NCBI GenBank assembly: GCA_002365865.1
Contig: DFAQ01000009.1
Location: forward strand, 1-10,051
Reading direction: 5' to 3'
From: Pelotomaculum sp. UBA3102
GTDB taxonomy: Bacteria; Bacillota; Desulfotomaculia; Desulfotomaculales; Pelotomaculaceae
Length of the DNA stretch: 10,051 nucleotides
Positions 6,866-10,051 of this stretch are shown piece by piece. A program made the translations under genes and the position numbers. The number at the start of each line of letters is the position of its first letter. Position 1 is the stretch's first letter. A model generated the notes under the pieces. It ran no database searches and was not told where the DNA came from. It saw nothing but the letters and a program-made list of their open reading frames with translations.

Positions 6866-8179
6866 ATGCGCATGTATGATATTATTTTAAAAAAAAGGGA
6901 GGGGCGGGAATTAACCACCGGTGAGATAAAACATTTTATCGCAGGTTATACTGCCGGTGATATACCCGATTACCAGGCCTCCGCCTTGTTAATGACCATC
7001 TATTTTCAAGGACTCAGCGACAGGGAGACGGTCGACTTAACCATGGCCATGAGCGATTCCGGGGAGCGGGCCGCCTTATCGGCCATACCCGGGATAAAAG
7101 TTGATAAACACAGCACCGGAGGGGTGGGTGATAAAACCACCCTGGTTCTGGTGCCACTGGTGGCTGCCGCCGGTGTCCCGGTTGCCAAAATGTCCGGTAG
7201 GGGCTTGGGCCATACGGGCGGTACGGTGGACAAACTGGAGTCAATACCCGGTTTTAAAGCAGAGCTGGAGCATGGGAAGTTTATTGAACAGGTCAGTATG
7301 ACCGGCGCCGCCGTAGTAACCCAGACAGGACATCTGGCTCCGGCGGACAAAAAGCTTTACGCGTTGCGGGATGTTACGGCTACAGTGGACAGCATTCCTC
7401 TTATAGCGGGCAGTATCATGAGCAAAAAGATAGCGGCGGGAGCCGATGCAATAGTCCTGGATGTCAAGGTGGGAAACGGTGCCTTTATGCGTGATATTGA
7501 AAGTTCCTTTAAGCTTGCCCGGACTATGGTGAGCATCGGAAACCTGGCGGGAAGGCGCACTGTAGCACTGGTCACCGGTATGGACCAACCCCTGGGCTAC
7601 GCCGTGGGTAACGCCCTGGAAGTTAAAGAGGCCGTTGAAACATTAAGAGGCAGAGGACCGGGAGATTTGGTGGAGCTCTGTATGGCGCTGGGCTCGGTTA
7701 TGCTTTTACTGGCGGGTAAAGCGGGTAATCTCGAAACAGGGAGAAAAATACTGTCTGATCTGCTTGTGAGCGGTAAAGCCCTGGAAAAGTTTAAAGACTT
7801 AATCGCAGCACAAGAAGGCGACCCGCGCGTCACCATGGAAGATGGTTTCCTGCCCGTGGCAACAATAATTGAAGATGTTCCCGCATCTTATACGGGCTAT
7901 GTGCAAGCGGTCCATGCCGGAAAAATAGGGCGGGCCGCAATGTTGCTGGGTGCCGGAAGGGAAAAGAAAGATTCACCGATAGATCTCTCTGCCGGCATAG
8001 TTTTGAGAAAAAAAGCGGGTGATCGGGTTGTAGCGGGAGAAACTACGGCGGTAATGCATACTGGGGATAAACAAAATTTAACCGCAATCAAGAAAATAAT
8101 TCAGAAAGCATATGAAATTGGAGAAAAAAAACCGGAACTTCAGCCGCTAATTTACGGCATGGTTCCGGAAAGTTTGTAA
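6866..8179 (+). CDS. pdp: Pyrimidine-nucleoside phosphorylase
   Basis: A 437-residue member of the thymidine/pyrimidine nucleoside phosphorylase family, splitting uridine, thymidine or deoxyuridine with phosphate into base and (deoxy)ribose 1-phosphate. The phosphate-binding KHSTGGVGD starts at K81-H82, followed by the glycine-rich SGRGLGHTGGT. Active-site R168 (YALRD), S183 and K187 (SIMSKK) match E. coli DeoA R171, S186 and K190. The N-terminus MRMYDII resembles B. subtilis Pdp, which selects ATG at 6866, with GGAG 11 bases upstream at 6851-6854. ATG at 6806 in the same frame lies inside deoB and is rejected. The gap after deoB is 35 bases, so the two probably form one salvage unit. Narrow (DeoA) and broad (Pdp) specificity are not separable by eye; Firmicute resemblance favours Pdp. 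Confidence 0.93.
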   Translation: MRMYDIILKKREGRELTTGEIKHFIAGYTAGDIPDYQASALLMTIYFQGLSDRETVDLTMAMSDSGERAALSAIPGIKVDKHSTGGVGDKTTLVLVPLVAAAGVPVAKMSGRGLGHTGGTVDKLESIPGFKAELEHGKFIEQVSMTGAAVVTQTGHLAPADKKLYALRDVTATVDSIPLIAGSIMSKKIAAGADAIVLDVKVGNGAFMRDIESSFKLARTMVSIGNLAGRRTVALVTGMDQPLGYAVGNALEVKEAVETLRGRGPGDLVELCMALGSVMLLLAGKAGNLETGRKILSDLLVSGKALEKFKDLIAAQEGDPRVTMEDGFLPVATIIEDVPASYTGYVQAVHAGKIGRAAMLLGAGREKKDSPIDLSAGIVLRKKAGDRVVAGETTAVMHTGDKQNLTAIKKIIQKAYEIGEKKPELQPLIYGMVPESL

Positions 8180-8208
8180 TTTTTAAAACCGGAGTCGAAT
8201 TATTTTTT
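8161..8208 (+). terminator. Possible terminator of the xerD-deoB-pdp unit
   Basis: GGTTCCGG (8161-8168) can pair with CCGGAGTC (8189-8196): eight pairs, two of them G-U, around a 20-base loop that contains the pdp stop codon. TTATTTTTT follows at 8200-8208 after a three-base gap. The large loop and wobble pairs make it weaker than the other terminators here, but the position before a convergent gene is right. Confidence 0.35.
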
Positions 8209-8626
8209 AATGTAACCGGCTGTTTTCATGTGCTGGATATGCTTCCACGCATCTTCCGAGCAGTTCATAAAACAAGTCTTTTGTAAGGGGCTTCCTGTTT
8301 TCCAGGCAGATCCACCCTTTCCGGCTTGAATACAGTAAGCTGAAACAATTTTTATTGAGTATTATATCTACGCGGCCTATTGCGCCGATGGCAAATCTGC
8401 CTACGGGGCGTACTTCGACTAAACTGTTTTTCCCGGAGATAAAAAGTACCGGCACTTTGTAATTACCTAGATATTCCTCTTCTTTTTCCGCATAATGTTC
8501 TTTAATACTTGTTATTTCCTTCCACTGCGGGTCGGAAACCCATTGCTTGATTTGGGTCATTAATTTTTCAAGGGCTGAAAGCCAATCTTTTTTTATTTCC
8601 AGGGTTTTTTCAGCTTGAACGGTCAT
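8207..8626 (-). CDS. Uncharacterised 139-residue protein
   Basis: I cannot name this protein. It reads from ATG (complement of 8624-8626), with GGGAGGG (8633-8639) six bases upstream; a TTG six codons further up is in frame but would place that site inside the gene. It has no signal peptide or membrane segment. Residues 1-52 are charged and probably helical, with several tryptophans (W15, W29, W35). Residues 56-108 look beta-rich, with RPVGRFAIGAIGRVDI at 73-88 and W105. Residues 113-130 form a likely amphipathic helix. The R-P-V-x-R-F...G-R-V-D pattern followed by a strand, a W and a C-terminal helix reminds me of a scattered set of small uncharacterised bacterial proteins, but I cannot give a family. 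It is convergent with pdp and divergent from dacF. Confidence 0.75.
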   Translation of the reverse strand: MTVQAEKTLEIKKDWLSALEKLMTQIKQWVSDPQWKEITSIKEHYAEKEEEYLGNYKVPVLFISGKNSLVEVRPVGRFAIGAIGRVDIILNKNCFSLLYSSRKGWICLENRKPLTKDLFYELLGRCVEAYPAHENSRLH

Positions 8627-8689
8627 AATAATCCCTCCCAACAACTATTTTTATTTTAGCATGAATTAATGTGATAAGCGAAGAAAATA

Positions 8690-8695
8690 ATTATA
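8690..8695 (-). promoter_or_regulatory. Candidate -10 element for the 139-residue protein gene
   Basis: TATAAT on the minus strand, a perfect vegetative -10, 64 bases before the ATG. No recognisable -35 lies 16-18 bases upstream and there is no extended -10 TG, so support is partial. Confidence 0.3.
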
Positions 8696-8702
8696 CATCT
8701 AC

Positions 8703-8731
8703 GCATAACTTTAATCTTAACAACCATAATA
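8703..8731 (+). promoter_or_regulatory. Candidate forespore (sigma-F/sigma-G) promoter of dacF
   Basis: GCATA (8703-8707), 17 bases, then CATAATA (8725-8731). Both elements match the forespore patterns recalled from B. subtilis (GMATR and CATNNTA, spacing 17-18). The GG usually found just before a sigma-F -10 is AC here, which leans towards sigma-G. The start site would fall near 8738, about 27 bases before the chosen dacF start and just upstream of its AGGAGG. Confidence 0.55.
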
Positions 8732-8750
8732 AAATTGACGGACGGACATA

Positions 8751-8757
8751 AGGAGGG
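8751..8757 (+). promoter_or_regulatory. Ribosome binding site that fixes the dacF start
   Basis: AGGAGGG seven bases before TTG at 8765. It rules against the in-frame TTG at 8735, which would also lie upstream of the predicted transcript start. Confidence 0.8.
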
Positions 8758-8764
8758 ATATATT

Positions 8765-9949
8765 TTGGCTTTAAAAAAGAAATTGGTAAATATACTGGTT
8801 ATTTTGTTATTAACGAGTGTGCTCATGGGGCAGCTATCCTGGGCTGCTCAGGACATTTTAAAAGAGGGGGAGCCGGTTGTAAGTGTTTCTGCCGGTCCGG
8901 AGACTACTGCCGAATCGGCCGTGTTGTTAGAACCGGTTACTGACAAGGTAATTTACCAAAAAGAGCCGCATAAAAAGCTTCCGATGGCCAGCGTAACCAA
9001 GTTGATGACCCTCCTTCTGGCAACGGAGGCGGTGGAACGGGGCGACTTTAAGCTTTCAGACAAGGTTGTAACCAGTGAAAATGCCTGGGAAATGGGCGGA
9101 TCGCAGATCTATTTGGAACCGGGAGAAGAAATGAGTCTTTGGGATATGTTGCTGGCGATCGGCCTGCAGTCGGCAAATGACGCCAGTGTGGCCGTAGCCG
9201 AGCATATAATGGGTACCAGGGAATCTTTTGTCCAGGCAATGAATGACAGGGCCAAAGCCCTAGGCCTGCAAGACACCAACTTTGTCAACTGCCACGGGTT
9301 GACTGCCGATAATCATTATACCAGCGCTTACGACATGGCCATTATTTTAAAGGAAGGTTTAAAAAATCCTCTCTTTAGGAAAATTACTGCCATGAAGGAA
9401 TATGAGCTTCGCGGGGGTGCTTTTAAGCTTTGGAATACTAATAAGCTGCTCTGGTGGTATGACGGCGTTGATGCCGGTAAAACCGGCTGGACTGAAGCAG
9501 CAAAATATTGCCTGGCTTCCTCAGCGGAGAGGGACGGGTTGAGGTTAATTTGCGTAGTACTGGGAACGCCTGAGCCGAGAAGTCATTTTCGGGAAGCAAC
9601 CAAGCTGTTTAACTATGGGTTTGCCGGGTATAAAGCAATAAATATAGCACCGGCGGGTCATATTGCCGGTAAGGTTAAAATAGGAAAAGGGCAGTCCGAC
9701 AGTGTGGAAGCAGTGACTGCGGACAAAGTCAGCGTGGTGGTTCAAAGAGGAAAAGACAAGGGTTTTGAGTCAAAGATAGAATTATCGGGTTATATTGACG
9801 CGCCGGTGAAAAAGGGTCAGAAGTTGGGGTGGTATATAATAACGAAAGACGGCAGTGAATTCATGAGGGTTGGATTAGTGGCTAAGGAGGATGTAGCAAA
9901 AGCTACGGTTCTGGAGCAGATAAAAAAAGTTATTGACAGCGTTTTTTAG
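8765..9949 (+). CDS. dacF: D-alanyl-D-alanine carboxypeptidase, sporulation type
   Basis: A 394-residue low-molecular-weight penicillin-binding protein that removes the terminal D-Ala from peptidoglycan stem peptides. The signal peptide is clear: K4-K6, hydrophobic core 7-22, likely cleavage after A27 (SWA). The three active-site motifs of the S11 class are present: S76-V-T-K79 (nucleophile S76), S136-A-N138 and K239-T-G241. A beta-rich PBP5-like C-terminal domain (about 285-375) ends in an amphipathic tail (about 380-394) that could hold it to the outer membrane face. The length is close to B. subtilis DacF (about 389), and the spoIIM-xerD-deoB-phosphorylase neighbourhood is that of dacF, which supports DacF over DacA or DacB. 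A forespore-type promoter precedes it. spoIIAA would be expected just past the window. Confidence 0.88.
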   Translation: MALKKKLVNILVILLLTSVLMGQLSWAAQDILKEGEPVVSVSAGPETTAESAVLLEPVTDKVIYQKEPHKKLPMASVTKLMTLLLATEAVERGDFKLSDKVVTSENAWEMGGSQIYLEPGEEMSLWDMLLAIGLQSANDASVAVAEHIMGTRESFVQAMNDRAKALGLQDTNFVNCHGLTADNHYTSAYDMAIILKEGLKNPLFRKITAMKEYELRGGAFKLWNTNKLLWWYDGVDAGKTGWTEAAKYCLASSAERDGLRLICVVLGTPEPRSHFREATKLFNYGFAGYKAINIAPAGHIAGKVKIGKGQSDSVEAVTADKVSVVVQRGKDKGFESKIELSGYIDAPVKKGQKLGWYIITKDGSEFMRVGLVAKEDVAKATVLEQIKKVIDSVF

Positions 9950-10051
9950 ACCAACGAACGGGGGGCGTTCACCCGGGCCGAAAACCGGTAAATATAACCT
10001 GAGTGTAAAGTGGGCAAAAGCCCACTTTATATGTTTGCCCGGCATGCCTGC
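9950..10051. other. Intergenic end of window downstream of dacF
   Basis: Apart from the two hairpins I see no gene or sigma-H promoter in these 102 bases. An open frame from ATG at 10031 runs to the edge but has no ribosome binding site and starts in the hairpin arm. Confidence 0.5.
10003..10032 (+). terminator. Stem-loop after dacF, possible terminator
   Basis: GTGTAAAGTGGGC (10003-10015) pairs with GCCCACTTTATAT (10020-10032): thirteen pairs including two G-U, closed by an AAAA loop. Only a short T-rich stretch (GTTT, 10033-10036) follows, so termination may be incomplete. A weaker GAACG/CGTTC hairpin lies at 9956-9970. Read-through from dacF into spoIIA is known in B. subtilis, and this structure could set its level. 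Confidence 0.5.

Noticed and set aside
10031..10051. Start of a new gene at the window edge
   Set aside because: The ATG lies in the arm of a hairpin and has no ribosome binding site; too short to judge.
1..10051. CRISPR array, insertion sequence, tRNA or rRNA
   Set aside because: No spaced direct repeats, transposase frames, terminal inverted repeats or RNA gene signatures were seen anywhere on either strand.

Overview
The window reads as a compact stretch of chromosome from an anaerobic, endospore-forming, Gram-positive bacterium, most likely of the Peptococcaceae/Desulfotomaculum-Pelotomaculum type. This rests on a ferredoxin-dependent four-subunit 2-oxoacid oxidoreductase (strict anaerobe) lying next to sporulation genes (spoIIM, dacF, an mciZ-like gene) in a gene order close to the spoIIM / xerD / deoB / nucleoside phosphorylase / dacF / spoIIA region of Bacillus and Clostridia. 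The lineage is inferred from gene content; no rRNA marker is present.

Layout. (1) 8-2593, + strand: korD-korA-korB-korC, subunits of a 2-oxoacid:ferredoxin oxidoreductase, translationally coupled by 1-4 base overlaps. (2) 2632-3756, +: an M20-family PepT-like metallopeptidase, 38 bases after korC with no visible terminator between them, so probably the last gene of the same operon. (3) 3753-3881, - strand: a 42-codon gene that aligns without gaps to Bacillus subtilis MciZ, the mother-cell inhibitor of FtsZ. It runs tail-to-tail into the peptidase gene and has its own sigma-E-like promoter. The rho-independent terminator of the kor-peptidase operon lies inside this small gene on the opposite strand. 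(4) 4036-4668, +: spoIIM, followed by a terminator. (5) 4740-8179, +: xerD-deoB-pdp, a recombinase plus two enzymes of nucleoside salvage, probably co-transcribed. (6) 8207-8626, -: an uncharacterised 139-residue protein. (7) 8765-9949, +: dacF, a D,D-carboxypeptidase with a forespore-type promoter. The window ends in a strong hairpin about 90 bases upstream of its edge, where spoIIAA-spoIIAB-sigF would be expected from synteny.

How they fit together. The left third is energy and carbon metabolism plus peptide turnover. From 3750 on the genes serve sporulation: MciZ would block Z-rings in the mother cell, SpoIIM acts in engulfment, and DacF trims cortex or germ-cell-wall peptides. XerD resolves chromosome dimers, and DeoB with Pdp feed nucleoside ribose into central metabolism.

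Four genes (korD, korA, spoIIM, dacF) appear to start at TTG, and the two sporulation genes among them have misleading longer reading frames upstream. The most unusual items are the mciZ-like gene outside Bacillaceae and the operon terminator embedded antisense in its coding sequence.
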